Part shown: positions 8,660 through 17,886 of the stretch, one piece after another
Numbering within the stretch: position 1 is the first letter of the stretch
Layout: the number at the start of each line of letters is the position of its first letter
Assembly: GCA_964352815.1 (NCBI GenBank)
Contig: CAYGTO010000006.1
Span: 1 to 64,000, forward strand
DNA: 64,000 nt
DNA from: CAYGTO01 sp964352815
Lineage (GTDB): Bacteria; Pseudomonadota; Alphaproteobacteria; Rickettsiales; UBA3002
Reading direction: 5' to 3'
The notes under the pieces: model-generated
What the model saw: the letters and a program-made list of their open reading frames with translations, nothing else
What the model was told of the DNA's origin: nothing
Databases searched by the model: none
Made by a program: the position numbers and the translations under genes

Positions 8660-9976
8660 CTATCTTGCCATGATGCCAGTGTCAAGACCATGGAGCTCAT
8701 CCATAAGCCTTTGGTAATTACCTTTCCTCGCAGGCGCTTTCATATGTTCCTTGAATATGGACGTTACTTTCTCAACCAAATCGATAAACTCTTTGTCTTC
8801 CTCTCTATCCATAGCACCAGATTTTGCTGCGAATTCGATAAATTTTTCCATTGTAATCGGCTTACGCAATTTTAGTTTTAACTGCTGCTCAGGCCCATCA
8901 CCTACTTGTATCAGTGTTTTTCCGTAGCCTACCGCGTTTTCATGATCATCACCCTCAATCAGCCGGGTTAGCCTATTAATCATTTGAAAGCGTTCATCTT
9001 CACTATTAGGGTCAAAAACGATACGGATACGCGTTACATCTCCATGCTCAGTCACACCAATTTGTACGATACCGCTTTTCTTGTTCTCAATGTCACCATG
9101 CGCAGCATAGAGCATTGCTTCTTCCCCTTGATCCCACTTCGGTAATTTCTGGGCCTTTATCCACGCTTGCTCCAAATTAAAAGAGCGACGTAGTTCCTGT
9201 TTTTCTTCTTCATTCAACACTGCTTCAGGGTAGTCTAGGAGTACACAGTGCTCATCATGTAAGTGGCGCATGAATTTGAATAGTTCCTGCACGCTCGGGT
9301 CGCGCTCACGACGCTCTTTCTTACTATCTGCTACATGTGCCGCGCATTTCGCTACGGCCCATACACGATCATTATATAATAATTGCTCGTCAGGACTATC
9401 TGCACGCATAGGCGCATGGATAATATCATCTGCCATTGAAGCGGATAGCTCCGCTAACTTAATTTTAGCGGCACGGGGAGAGTAATTGAGCGCACCAATC
9501 GCGCGAAGCACACGTTTCCGATCGCCCAAGCCATTCTCAGCGCTCAATTCTTTGACATAGTGTGTAACGTCAGCAGCAAAAGTCAATCCTCTAAGCATTG
9601 TATCGCGCGACCAGCCCTGTTCAGATGAGGCGTTTTCTAATTCATTTCGAAGCAACGTTGTAAGGATACGTCCATAATGATCTTCAGAATCCCTCGGCTT
9701 CGTATGCTCACGATCACCCGGGAGCAGGTCTAATTTCTGCTTACAATCCTCAATAACATCATGAAGCAACGCAGCGCCTAATGTCACCTCATCTGTCTCA
9801 CCGGAGTGTAACAGAATGTTCAACGTTGCAATAGGGTGCGTCACATAATCAAGTTTGACTCCATTAGGCTTTTTCCTTGTTTCACCATCATGTAACCGCT
9901 GTGCCACGTGAAAGCACGCTTGCACAAATGGCGGTAATTTTTCAGGTGCTTGATAGAGTAGATGAGAATCAGGCAT
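8660..9976 (-). CDS. RelA/SpoT-type HD domain protein without synthetase domain
   Basis: This protein has about 438 residues. The N-terminal half resembles the HD hydrolase domain of (p)ppGpp enzymes: THPIATLNILL (near residue 65), AALLHDVIEDC (near 85), and IKLAELSASMADD (near 200) at the place of the usual KLADRxHNM box. The last box has Glu where the metal-binding Asp is expected, so hydrolase activity is uncertain. No (p)ppGpp synthetase, TGS or ACT domain is visible, and the C-terminal 200 residues are charged and unrecognised. The start is taken at ATG 9976 (MPDSHLLYQ); a TTG at 10036 would add 20 residues but lacks a ribosome site. It is convergent with the reductase gene, two bases apart. 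The function is inferred as nucleotide phosphohydrolase-like only. Confidence 0.6.
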   Translation of the reverse strand: MPDSHLLYQAPEKLPPFVQACFHVAQRLHDGETRKKPNGVKLDYVTHPIATLNILLHSGETDEVTLGAALLHDVIEDCKQKLDLLPGDREHTKPRDSEDHYGRILTTLLRNELENASSEQGWSRDTMLRGLTFAADVTHYVKELSAENGLGDRKRVLRAIGALNYSPRAAKIKLAELSASMADDIIHAPMRADSPDEQLLYNDRVWAVAKCAAHVADSKKERRERDPSVQELFKFMRHLHDEHCVLLDYPEAVLNEEEKQELRRSFNLEQAWIKAQKLPKWDQGEEAMLYAAHGDIENKKSGIVQIGVTEHGDVTRIRIVFDPNSEDERFQMINRLTRLIEGDDHENAVGYGKTLIQVGDGPEQQLKLKLRKPITMEKFIEFAAKSGAMDREEDKEFIDLVEKVTSIFKEHMKAPARKGNYQRLMDELHGLDTGIMAR

Positions 9977-10049
9977 AGCCAATATCTTGTTAAATTTATG
10001 GGAGAATATGCTTTTTCCTAGTCTTGTGTGTGACAATTACATGAAATAT

Positions 10050-10418
10050 CTAACGCCAGCGCGATGGGCTTGTCTCATTCGCCTCTCTATTCGCCCAATA
10101 GCCATCATCGCTTTTGAGCGCCACAATATGGCCCTGACACATGATGATCCAATCACACATCAACGCCGCCCGATCGGTCAGATGATAGCAACGCTCCCTC
10201 CCATGGATAGGCGTTAGAAGCCCAAGCTCCTCTAAGGGAGTGATATGATTCGGGTCGATATCGTGAAAATCGAGAATTCTCTCTGGGTTCTCGCGCGCTT
10301 GAAGCCCAAGCCAGTGCGCCGTTTTCAGCAGCGCCCAACGACCCGCCGCCCGCCACTCATTCAGCACATATTCAATGTGATGAGCTTCTTCTTGCTCTCG
10401 GTTCTCTGTGTAGCGCAT
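10050..10418 (-). CDS. Small protein of unknown function
   Basis: This 122-residue protein is unrecognised. It is Trp-, Glu- and His-rich, with no signal peptide or membrane segment. The middle (ITPLEELGLLTPIHGRERCYHLTDRAAL) could be read as a winged-helix-like segment, but this is weak. The start is placed at ATG 10418 (MRYTENREQ). A longer frame begins at 10529 but would run across the start of folD. It lies upstream of the HD protein on the same strand, 73 bases before that gene's start, and is divergent from folD, so it may share a transcript with the HD gene. Confidence 0.5.
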   Translation of the reverse strand: MRYTENREQEEAHHIEYVLNEWRAAGRWALLKTAHWLGLQARENPERILDFHDIDPNHITPLEELGLLTPIHGRERCYHLTDRAALMCDWIIMCQGHIVALKSDDGYWANREANETSPSRWR

Positions 10419-10497
10419 ATATGGTTCCACTTTTTCGTTGGTATAGCGCGGCTGATCGGTTAGAAGTGTGACGAATATATGAAGAGCGAAGGAATTG

Positions 10498-11409
10498 ATG
10501 ATCGAAACCGCGCAGATTATTGATGGCAAAGCATTTTCAGACGCCGTGCGTGCTGATGTGGCGAAGGATGTCGCGCGGTTGAAAGAGAAGCATGGTCTGA
10601 CCCCCGGCTTGGCGGTAGTGCTGGTCGGCGATGATCCGGCGAGCCAGGTTTATGTTGGCAGCAAGGGCAAGAAAACCATCGAGGTCGGAATGGAGAGCTT
10701 TTCTTTCACATTGCCCGAAGCCACCACGCAAGACGCGCTGCTCAATAAGATCAGAGAGCTCAATGCCAATCCGAAAGTGCATGGCATTCTGGTACAGCTT
10801 CCCTTGCCGAAACATATTGATGAGCAAGCGGTGATTGAGGCGATCGATCCGGCAAAAGATGTCGATGGGTTTCATCCGATCAACACAGGAAAACTCGTGG
10901 TTGGCGATGCGTCTGCGCTGGTACCCTGCACTCCGCAAGGCTGCTTAATGATGCTCAAAGATGCGCTAGGCGATCTTTCCGGGAAACATGCGGTGATTTT
11001 GGGCCGATCAAACATTGTCGGCAAGCCGATGGCGAGCTTGCTACTCAATGAGAGCTGCACCGTGACCATCTGCCATTCGCGCACAAAGGATATTGAAGCC
11101 GAATGCCGCCGTGCTGATATTTTAGTCGCCGCCGTCGGGCGTCCAGAAATGGTGAAAGCCGATTGGATCAAAGACGGGACGACCATCATTGATGTCGGGA
11201 TTAATCGGATTGAAACGGGCGAGATGAAAGAGGATGGCTCACCGAAAACACGGCTGGTGGGCGATGTCGCCTTTGATGCGGCAAGAGAGGTAGCCGGTGC
11301 CATCACGCCCGTACCTGGCGGTGTTGGCCCCATGACCATCGCATGCTTGCTCGCTAACACGGTGAAAGCAGCCTGCCTGCAACATGACCTCCCCTACCCG
11401 GTCCAGTAA
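10498..11409 (+). CDS. folD: Bifunctional methylenetetrahydrofolate dehydrogenase / cyclohydrolase
   Basis: This 303-residue FolD interconverts 5,10-methylene-, methenyl- and 10-formyl-tetrahydrofolate using NADP+, supplying one-carbon units to purine synthesis. The catalytic pair Tyr52 and Lys56 lies in YVGSKGKK, the substrate motif QLPLPKHI is near residue 97, DVDGFHPIN is near 121, the Rossmann motif LGRSNIVGKPMA is near 163, and the C-terminal motif PVPGGVGPMTI is near 265. The start is the ATG at 10498, preceded by GAAGGA; an adjacent TTG at 10495 is less likely. The next gene begins with GTG directly after its stop codon. Confidence 0.96.
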   Translation: MIETAQIIDGKAFSDAVRADVAKDVARLKEKHGLTPGLAVVLVGDDPASQVYVGSKGKKTIEVGMESFSFTLPEATTQDALLNKIRELNANPKVHGILVQLPLPKHIDEQAVIEAIDPAKDVDGFHPINTGKLVVGDASALVPCTPQGCLMMLKDALGDLSGKHAVILGRSNIVGKPMASLLLNESCTVTICHSRTKDIEAECRRADILVAAVGRPEMVKADWIKDGTTIIDVGINRIETGEMKEDGSPKTRLVGDVAFDAAREVAGAITPVPGGVGPMTIACLLANTVKAACLQHDLPYPVQ

Positions 11410-12171
11410 GTGGAGATCGAGCTTCTACAGTTCGCAGGGCTGGTCATCGTCGGAGCCTTTGCTAGCGCGCTGAATGCCGTGGCTGGCGGCGGTAGCTTCT
11501 TCGTCTTCCCGATTCTCATTTTTATGGGCCTTGGCCCGTCGCTTGCCAATGTCACCAATAAGGTCGGTATGTGGTGTGGCGCGACGGCCAGTATCTTTGG
11601 CTATAAGGAAGAAATTCGTGACCATAAACGCAGCATTGCCAGCCTCGCACTCATCGGGGTGGTTGGCAGCATCGCCGGGTCATTGCTCCTACTGATTACG
11701 CCGCCTGAGCGTTTCGCCGCGATGGTGCCATTCCTTATGGGTAGCGCTACATTGTTATTCGCCTATGGCCAGCGTATCATTTGCTTTTTCTCTTCGGGCG
11801 CGCAGGATGCGCTGCCAACACTGGCAGGCTGGGTTGGGCAATTCCTGATCGGGCTCTATGCCGGGTTTTTCGGCGCCGGCATGGGCATTATGATGATGGC
11901 GCTTTATGAACTGATGGGGATTAAGAACATCCATGAGATGAACGGGATCAAAGTCTCAGTCGCCAGCGCCATGCTCACCGTCTCCGCCATTACCTTTATC
12001 CTGCTCACGCCGATTCATTGGCCGCATGCCATTGCGCTTATTATCGGCACGATGATTGGTGGCTATTATGGCGCTTCATTAGCACGGCGTCTGCCTGGTG
12101 CGCTGGTGAGGAGTTTCGTAATTCTCTACGGTATTACTGTCACTCTCTATTTTTCTCTTTTTCAAACCTAG
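11410..12171 (+). CDS. TSUP (TauE/SafE) family membrane permease
   Basis: This 253-residue integral membrane protein has about eight hydrophobic helices and belongs to the sulfite/organosulfur exporter TSUP family (formerly DUF81). The N-terminal repeat carries GAFASALNAVAGGGSFFVFP and the second half GLYAGFFGAGMGIMMMALY, the two paired family signatures. It starts at GTG immediately after the folD stop, so it depends on folD translation. The substrate is unknown; members move sulfite, sulfoacetate, taurine or similar anions. A hairpin lies just after its stop codon at 12181-12208. Confidence 0.85.
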   Translation: MEIELLQFAGLVIVGAFASALNAVAGGGSFFVFPILIFMGLGPSLANVTNKVGMWCGATASIFGYKEEIRDHKRSIASLALIGVVGSIAGSLLLLITPPERFAAMVPFLMGSATLLFAYGQRIICFFSSGAQDALPTLAGWVGQFLIGLYAGFFGAGMGIMMMALYELMGIKNIHEMNGIKVSVASAMLTVSAITFILLTPIHWPHAIALIIGTMIGGYYGASLARRLPGALVRSFVILYGITVTLYFSLFQT

Positions 12172-12180
12172 AATAGCCAT

Positions 12181-12208
12181 AAAAAAAGGGAGCCGATTGG
12201 CTCCCTTT
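12181..12208 (-). terminator. Rho-independent terminator, bidirectional
   Basis: The stem AAAGGGAGCC (12185-12194) pairs with GGCTCCCTTT (12199-12208) across a GATT loop. On the minus strand it is followed by seven T residues (12187-12181), so it chiefly ends the OmpA-like gene. It may also stop plus-strand transcription after the TSUP gene. Confidence 0.85.
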
Positions 12209-12226
12209 CTCTGTATTTTGTATCGC

Positions 12227-12775
12227 TTAGTAACCGTAGTTTAGCTCTACTTCAACACGACGATCACGCCATAGGCAGTTAATCAACGCGTTACCGCGAA
12301 GGTCACCACACTGTGACGCTGGCGCATCTTCACCAAACGCGCGTACTTGCGATGCACGCACATTCACACCCTGGCTAGCAAGGTAGCTACGTACTGAATT
12401 CGCACGACGCATTGAAAGGTTACGGTTGTAGTTTGCATCACCGATCATGTCTGCGAAACCAACGATAGTTACGCTATCGATGTTGTCTGCATCTTTCACG
12501 CCGTTTGCGAGTGCGTTCAGCTTAGACTTTGCCGCCGCAGTCAAACGCGAGCTGTTGAACTCGAAATAGACCGTACGGTGCTCTTTTCCGAGACCGTGAC
12601 ATCCGTGTCCGCCACTCCACTTAGTGACCACACAGTTGTTCCAGGTGTTCACAACGATGTCGCCGCGCTCATCAAGCACCGCATCATTGTGGCTGTCAGC
12701 GAACACAGAGGTTGCGCCTACGAGCATTAGCGTGCTAGCCGCTACTGCAAGGGATGTTTTAAAAGTTTTACCCAT
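12227..12775 (-). CDS. OmpA-family outer membrane protein with peptidoglycan-binding domain
   Basis: This 182-residue precursor has a signal peptide (MGKTFKTSLAVAASTLMLVG...SVFA) with likely cleavage before DSH. Next is a short Cys-containing segment (NNCVVTKWSGGHGCHG), then a C-terminal OmpA-like domain (VYFEFNSSRLTAAAK, TIVGFADMIGDANYNRNLSMRRA, RVEVEL), which binds diaminopimelate in peptidoglycan. It lacks a beta-barrel and a lipobox, so it is a soluble periplasmic or loosely attached wall protein. The start at 12775 is set by the AAGAGGATC ribosome site and the signal peptide; a longer frame upstream is unsupported. It stands alone with its own terminator. Confidence 0.88.
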   Translation of the reverse strand: MGKTFKTSLAVAASTLMLVGATSVFADSHNDAVLDERGDIVVNTWNNCVVTKWSGGHGCHGLGKEHRTVYFEFNSSRLTAAAKSKLNALANGVKDADNIDSVTIVGFADMIGDANYNRNLSMRRANSVRSYLASQGVNVRASQVRAFGEDAPASQCGDLRGNALINCLWRDRRVEVELNYGY

Positions 12776-12995
12776 GATTAGATCCTCTTTTCTTTGTATG
12801 TTATCTTGAACATCAGGCCTGTAACGGACGTTCCGCCACTTGCATGTGCACAAGATGCGTTAAAATAAGGTAAAAAGCAATCGCCGCACGCCTGAATCAT
12901 TGAAAAGCCATGTCATAGAAGGGCTTAACTGTTACATTTTTGCACCACTCAAGATATGTGGCCATTTCAGCTTGGGGATAAATATGTGGGCAGCC

Positions 12996-13970
12996 CTACT
13001 GTGCGCGAAGCTCACGGCGGTATTTAGCCACATTACGGTTATGCTCCTTCAAGCTCTTCGCAAAATAGTGTCCGCCCTTCCCGGTCGCGACAAAATAGAG
13101 CTCGCTCGTCTCTGGCGGGTTCAAGACTGCCCGAATCGCGTCTTTTCCCGGATTGGCAATCGGGGTTGGTGGCAACCCTGGGCGCGTATAAGTATTGTGG
13201 CTATGATCTTGTTTTAAATCTTTTTTTAACAACTGGCGTTCCATCGGGCCATGCTCCTTTTCAATCCCATACACCACCGTCGGGTCTGACTGCAACGGCA
13301 TATTGCGGCGCAAACGGTTGACAAATACCGCCGCAACTCGGCCCCGCTCCTTGTCGACACCCGTCTCTTTCTCAACAATAGATGCCAATGTGATCACCTC
13401 TTCCAACGTTTCGTATGGCAGATCCGCATCGCGGTTCGGCCAATGTTCGTTTAGAAAGGTAATCTGCGCTTGCTGCATACGCTGAATCACGCTTTGGCGG
13501 CGGTCACCACGATGAAAATGGTACGTATCCGGCATGAGACTGCCTTCAGGGATATTCTCCTCAATGCCTCCTGTTAAACGAGGGTCTGCGTTAATCAGTG
13601 CGATCACCTCATCCACATTTAAGCCTTCCGGAAATGTTAGGCTGTGAATGATCGACTCTCCCTTGACCAGAAGTTCTGTGATTGACTGCGGGGAAGCACC
13701 GTAAGGAATATGGTATTCGCCGGCTTTAAATTGTGTCTGCTTGCCTTCATAAGCCACCATGGCGGTATAGATCAGCGGATACTCGATGAGTCCTTCCTGG
13801 TGAAGCTGCTCGGCAATCGCGCGAAAGCCCGTGCCTGGCTTGATTAACACCACTGGCGCGATTTCCTTACCATAACCGTGATACCATAGCCAACTGTAGC
13901 CGGCGACACCGGCCACAGCGAACACCCCTAACGATGCAAGCAAGAGAAAGAATCGAAACGCTTTGCGCAT
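12996..13970 (-). CDS. mltG: Endolytic murein transglycosylase
   Basis: MltG (YceG family), 324 residues, cuts nascent peptidoglycan strands inside the periplasm and sets glycan length. One N-terminal membrane segment (FFLLLASLGVFAVAGVAGYS) is followed by a LysM-like region and the catalytic domain. The domain contains ASIVEKETGVDKER near residue 197, whose Glu is the catalytic residue in E. coli MltG, and PLQSDPTVVYG near 225. The gene begins six bases after the fabF stop, and fabF-mltG adjacency is widespread. No gene follows for 220 bases. Confidence 0.95.
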   Translation of the reverse strand: MRKAFRFFLLLASLGVFAVAGVAGYSWLWYHGYGKEIAPVVLIKPGTGFRAIAEQLHQEGLIEYPLIYTAMVAYEGKQTQFKAGEYHIPYGASPQSITELLVKGESIIHSLTFPEGLNVDEVIALINADPRLTGGIEENIPEGSLMPDTYHFHRGDRRQSVIQRMQQAQITFLNEHWPNRDADLPYETLEEVITLASIVEKETGVDKERGRVAAVFVNRLRRNMPLQSDPTVVYGIEKEHGPMERQLLKKDLKQDHSHNTYTRPGLPPTPIANPGKDAIRAVLNPPETSELYFVATGKGGHYFAKSLKEHNRNVAKYRRELRAQ

Positions 13971-13976
13971 TGAAAC

Positions 13977-15239
13977 TTAAGAAAATTGTTTGAAGACAAG
14001 GCTAGCGTTCGTGCCGCCAAACCCGAACGAATTGGAAAGTACAGCGGACACTTTCTTCTCTTTTGCCATATGAGGCACCAGATCCATATCTTTTGCGCCT
14101 TCGCAAGGCGATTCCAAGTTGAGGGTCGGCGGAAGCAGGCTCTCATTCATGGCGAGCACAGAGAAAATTGCTTCAACGCTTCCAGCCCCACCAAGCAAAT
14201 GGCCAATTGCGGATTTAGTTGACGACATCGACATATTTTTGGCATGGTCACCAAACAAGCGCTTCACCGCATTCAGCTCAATCTCATCACCTTTGGGCGT
14301 CGAGGTGCCATGCGCGTTGACATAACCAATCTGCTCCGCATTGAGACCAGCATTTTTCAGTGCCATCTGCATCGAACGGAAACCGCCATTGCCGTCATCT
14401 GCCGGTGCAGTGATATGGTGAGCATCGCCGGAAAGCCCATAGCCGGCAAATTCTGCCAGAATCGTCGCACCGCGCTTTTTTGCATGCTCATATTCTTCTA
14501 GGACAACAACACCTGCGCCCTCGCCCATCACAAAGCCATCGCGGCCTTCGTCCCATGGGCGAGAGGCTTTTTCCGGTGTATCATTATAGCTGCTAGACAG
14601 CGCACGCGCTGCGCAGAAACCTGCAATCCCAATCGGACAAATCGTCGACTCGGCACTTCCGGCCACCATCACATCAGCATCACCAAATTGAATCAACCGC
14701 GCCGCATCACCAATGGCATGTGCGCCGGTTGAACAGGCGGTAACCACCGCATGGTTCGGACCTTTAAAACCATGTTTAATAGAGACCTGGCCTGAGGCTA
14801 AATTGATCAAACTCGCGGGAATAAAGAATGGGCTAACACGTTTGAGGCCCTTTTCTTGGATGGCGTGCACCGTTTTCTCAATGAGCTGTAACCCGCCAAT
14901 ACCGGAACCGATCATCACGCCGGTACGGTACGCATCTTCTTCATCCGCCGGCTGCCATCCCGATTGCTCAATGGCTTCATCCGCTGCTTGCATCGCAAAC
15001 AGGATAAAGTCATCCATCTTGCGCTGCTCTTTGGGCGGTACGGCCTTATCTGCATCAAACTCACCGGCGGCAGTACCACGTTTAACATGGGCCGCAATTT
15101 TACACGTAAGCTCAGAGGTATCGAAACGATCAATCGTACCAACGCCGGATTTCCCCGCTGTCAGCGATTTCCACGCGTGATCTACCCCTGTGCCCAGAGG
15201 CGTCACCAAACCCATGCCAGTAACAACGACGCGGCGCAT
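13977..15239 (-). CDS. fabF: 3-oxoacyl-[acyl-carrier-protein] synthase II
   Basis: This 420-residue condensing enzyme elongates acyl-ACP with malonyl-ACP in type II fatty acid synthesis. The catalytic triad is present: Cys near residue 169 in VTACSTGAHAIG, and the two His in NAHGTSTPKGD (near 307) and SAIGHLLGGAGS (near 344). The start is ATG 15239 (MRRVVVTGMG); an in-frame TTG two codons earlier has no support. It lies between acpP and mltG in the common fab order. Confidence 0.97.
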   Translation of the reverse strand: MRRVVVTGMGLVTPLGTGVDHAWKSLTAGKSGVGTIDRFDTSELTCKIAAHVKRGTAAGEFDADKAVPPKEQRKMDDFILFAMQAADEAIEQSGWQPADEEDAYRTGVMIGSGIGGLQLIEKTVHAIQEKGLKRVSPFFIPASLINLASGQVSIKHGFKGPNHAVVTACSTGAHAIGDAARLIQFGDADVMVAGSAESTICPIGIAGFCAARALSSSYNDTPEKASRPWDEGRDGFVMGEGAGVVVLEEYEHAKKRGATILAEFAGYGLSGDAHHITAPADDGNGGFRSMQMALKNAGLNAEQIGYVNAHGTSTPKGDEIELNAVKRLFGDHAKNMSMSSTKSAIGHLLGGAGSVEAIFSVLAMNESLLPPTLNLESPCEGAKDMDLVPHMAKEKKVSAVLSNSFGFGGTNASLVFKQFS

Positions 15240-15265
15240 GTGCAACCTACAATCCTACAGGGATT

Positions 15266-15499
15266 TTATTGATTTTCTTGAATGAAATTGATGGCATCCT
15301 GAACAGTCTGGATTTTCTCCGCTGCTTCATCAGGAATTTCCACGCTGAATTCTTCTTCAAACGCCATCACGAGCTCAACACGATCAAGGCTGTCAGCGCC
15401 TAGATCATCCACGAAGCTCGCATCTGCAACGACTTTATCTTCTTCTGCGCCTAAATGCTCAACAACAATGCTTTTTACTTTGTCTGCAATGTCACTCAT
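15266..15499 (-). CDS. acpP: Acyl carrier protein
   Basis: This 77-residue acidic four-helix protein carries growing acyl chains on a 4'-phosphopantetheine arm. The attachment serine is Ser37 in GADSLDRVEL, the family signature. A GAGGAAAC ribosome site precedes ATG. It comes directly before fabF. Unusually, the gene before it is not fabG but a spermidine-synthase-like membrane protein. Confidence 0.98.
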   Translation of the reverse strand: MSDIADKVKSIVVEHLGAEEDKVVADASFVDDLGADSLDRVELVMAFEEEFSVEIPDEAAEKIQTVQDAINFIQENQ

Positions 15500-15585
15500 A
15501 GTTTCCTCTATCTAGTTGTTATCATTCTGTTCTTGAATGACGCACATTACGGAGCTGCGAAAAATAATCAAGCAGAAAAGTCGGA

Positions 15586-17862
15586 CTATTCAGCCCCCAT
15601 CTCCGCCCAGTAGCGGTCGAGGATGGCCGCTACCACATTCGAATAGCTATCGCTCCAGGCAGGGCGGCTCGCACGCTCTATGATCTGCCAATCACGATCC
15701 GCCGTGAGTGCGCGTAGCGCCCATGGGTCTTCGGCAATGATCACCCAATGGCTCGCAAAGATACGGCTTGTGTCCGTGCCTTCAGGCGGTGAAAAGTTCT
15801 TTTGTTTCGCATGGAGCCCAAGCTCATTCACAATATCGCCCAGAATCCCTTGCAAGCGAACATGGCGGTTTGAGACATGCATCGCCAGGATGCCGCCCGG
15901 CTGGATTTTATCGAAATACAGCGCCACGGCTTCTTTGGTAATCAAGTGAATCGGCACCGAGTCCGAGCTGAACGCATCCGCGATAATGAGGGAGTAGCGA
16001 TCATCGGGAATGGTTTCTTGCAGCAAGATCCGCGCATCACCTAGCAACACATTCTTTTTCGGCGGGCAATCCCGCATATAGGTAAAGAGCTCGGGGTTTT
16101 CGGCCACCTCAACCACAATCGGGTCAATCTCAAACACATCCACCTCTTGGCCCGGTGCGCCGTAGCAGGTGAGCGTACCCGCGCCTAGCCCCAGAATCGC
16201 AAAAGGCCCTGAGCGAATCGCACTGCGATTCAGATCAAACACTTCTTTCAGTGCGGAATAATACGCAATCGGCCGCAAGCGCCATTCTTCCTGTAAGCTC
16301 TGAATCCCATGCAATGTCGTGCCATGGCGATATTTCATCAGCTGGTTTTCCTCATCAACACTCACCACGCTCACACCAAAGAAATTGCGGTCCATAAAGA
16401 CCGAGTCACTGATTTTAAGTACCTGCACCAAAAGGAAAATACTGACAATAAAGAAGGATAACTTCCGCATATCCTTATGAAAGAGCAGCAACGACAGCAC
16501 AAAAGCAAAGATCAGCCCACCATTAAGCCAGAGCAAAAGATTCGCGCCGAGAATTACCGGCTGCTCGGCTTCTGGCATGGACCCCGCTTCGCCAATCACC
16601 CAATAAATTCCAGCAACGGCCGCAAGTCCAAGGAGCACAGGAAGGGTCTCCTTGATGCTTGGCATATACTGTTTCAGAGAGAAAGAACCGCTGAGCTGGT
16701 AGATGCGTGGGTGAATCAACACGGCCAGCAACAACACAATCGGATATTCAATCATACTATTAAAGAGCATCGGCGCGACCAACGCATTCACGATTCCCCC
16801 AAACACGCCGCCAACCGAGAGGCACAGATAAAAGAGGGTCAAATGCTCCACTTCCGGCTTCAGGCTTTCAAGGTGGGTATGGAAGGCCAATGCAATCAGG
16901 AAGAAAATGATCAGATGGGCAAAGACAATCGCCGTATAATCATGAGCGTTCAGCATAATGAGTGCCAGCGCGGCAATCGCCGACCAGAACGACCATTTAA
17001 ACAGTTTCGGCCGCGCATTTCCCCAGCCCAAGAAAGCCACCACAAAACTCAAGAGATACAGTGATAAAGGGACCACCCAAAGCAACGGGAAAGACGCAAT
17101 ATCAGTCGTTACATAAGACGTCACGCCCAGCATCAAGCTCGAGGGAATGAAAGCGAGCGCGATCCAGTAGAACTTCTGCCCACGTGCGATCGGCTTGGCT
17201 TTTTTCTTACGCTTAGTTTGCTTCGGCTCCGTGTAATGCTGTGAGAACACCCAGACGGTTCCAGCAATGCATAGAATCAGCACAACATAGGCGAGTGACC
17301 ATAGATCGAACAAATCAGTAACTGGGAACAACCATTCCAGCACCAATGGGAACCCAAGAAGCGCGACAAAGCTCCCAATGTTACTCGCACTGTAGAGAAT
17401 ATAAGGATTTTCCTTCGCGTTGGATGGCACCTGACCACACCAGCGCTGAATCAGCGGCGCATTTGCCGAGAGAAGAAAGAACGGAATCCCGACGGAAAGA
17501 AAGAGGGTCGCCAGCGTCCAAAGCAGCGGTTGGTCCGTTGCGAGCCCATCCAACCCTGGTACTAAGGCGATCGGCAACAAAATACAGCTCGCGCACAACA
17601 AAATCACGTGGAGCAACGCATGGCGCTTCAGCCCGAGCCAGTGCTGGCCGAGATGCGCATAGAGATAGCCGAGTAAAAGCATCGCCTGAAAAAACACCAT
17701 TGCCGTGTTCCAGACCGACGGCCCGCCGCCAAGGAGCGGCAGCATGGGTTTAGCAATGAGCGGCTGAACGAGGAATAGAAGAAACGCGCTGAGGGTAATC
17801 GTCGCGGTAAAAAGAAAAGTGATCATGAGCAAGGCCAGTGGTTGTTTCACTAGCTTTACCAT
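15586..17862 (-). CDS. Membrane transporter-like / spermidine synthase-like fusion protein
   Basis: This 758-residue protein has many hydrophobic helices over roughly the first 490 residues, of the kind annotated as fused MFS/spermidine synthase. A C-terminal Rossmann-fold aminopropyltransferase-like domain carries AILGLGAGTLTCYGAPGQ near residue 555, the acidic ligand in VFEIDPIVVEVA and a catalytic-type Asp in IIADAFSSDSVPIHL near 640. In the spermidine synthase family such motifs bind decarboxylated S-adenosylmethionine. In these fusions the true product is not established. It sits between fabG and acpP on the same strand, breaking the usual fabG-acpP pairing, and is probably co-transcribed with the fab genes. 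Whether it modifies lipids, polyamines or something else cannot be told. Confidence 0.8.
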   Translation of the reverse strand: MVKLVKQPLALLMITFLFTATITLSAFLLFLVQPLIAKPMLPLLGGGPSVWNTAMVFFQAMLLLGYLYAHLGQHWLGLKRHALLHVILLCASCILLPIALVPGLDGLATDQPLLWTLATLFLSVGIPFFLLSANAPLIQRWCGQVPSNAKENPYILYSASNIGSFVALLGFPLVLEWLFPVTDLFDLWSLAYVVLILCIAGTVWVFSQHYTEPKQTKRKKKAKPIARGQKFYWIALAFIPSSLMLGVTSYVTTDIASFPLLWVVPLSLYLLSFVVAFLGWGNARPKLFKWSFWSAIAALALIMLNAHDYTAIVFAHLIIFFLIALAFHTHLESLKPEVEHLTLFYLCLSVGGVFGGIVNALVAPMLFNSMIEYPIVLLLAVLIHPRIYQLSGSFSLKQYMPSIKETLPVLLGLAAVAGIYWVIGEAGSMPEAEQPVILGANLLLWLNGGLIFAFVLSLLLFHKDMRKLSFFIVSIFLLVQVLKISDSVFMDRNFFGVSVVSVDEENQLMKYRHGTTLHGIQSLQEEWRLRPIAYYSALKEVFDLNRSAIRSGPFAILGLGAGTLTCYGAPGQEVDVFEIDPIVVEVAENPELFTYMRDCPPKKNVLLGDARILLQETIPDDRYSLIIADAFSSDSVPIHLITKEAVALYFDKIQPGGILAMHVSNRHVRLQGILGDIVNELGLHAKQKNFSPPEGTDTSRIFASHWVIIAEDPWALRALTADRDWQIIERASRPAWSDSYSNVVAAILDRYWAEMGAE

Positions 17863-17886
17863 ATTTTGAGACTAAAAACCAGTCGC

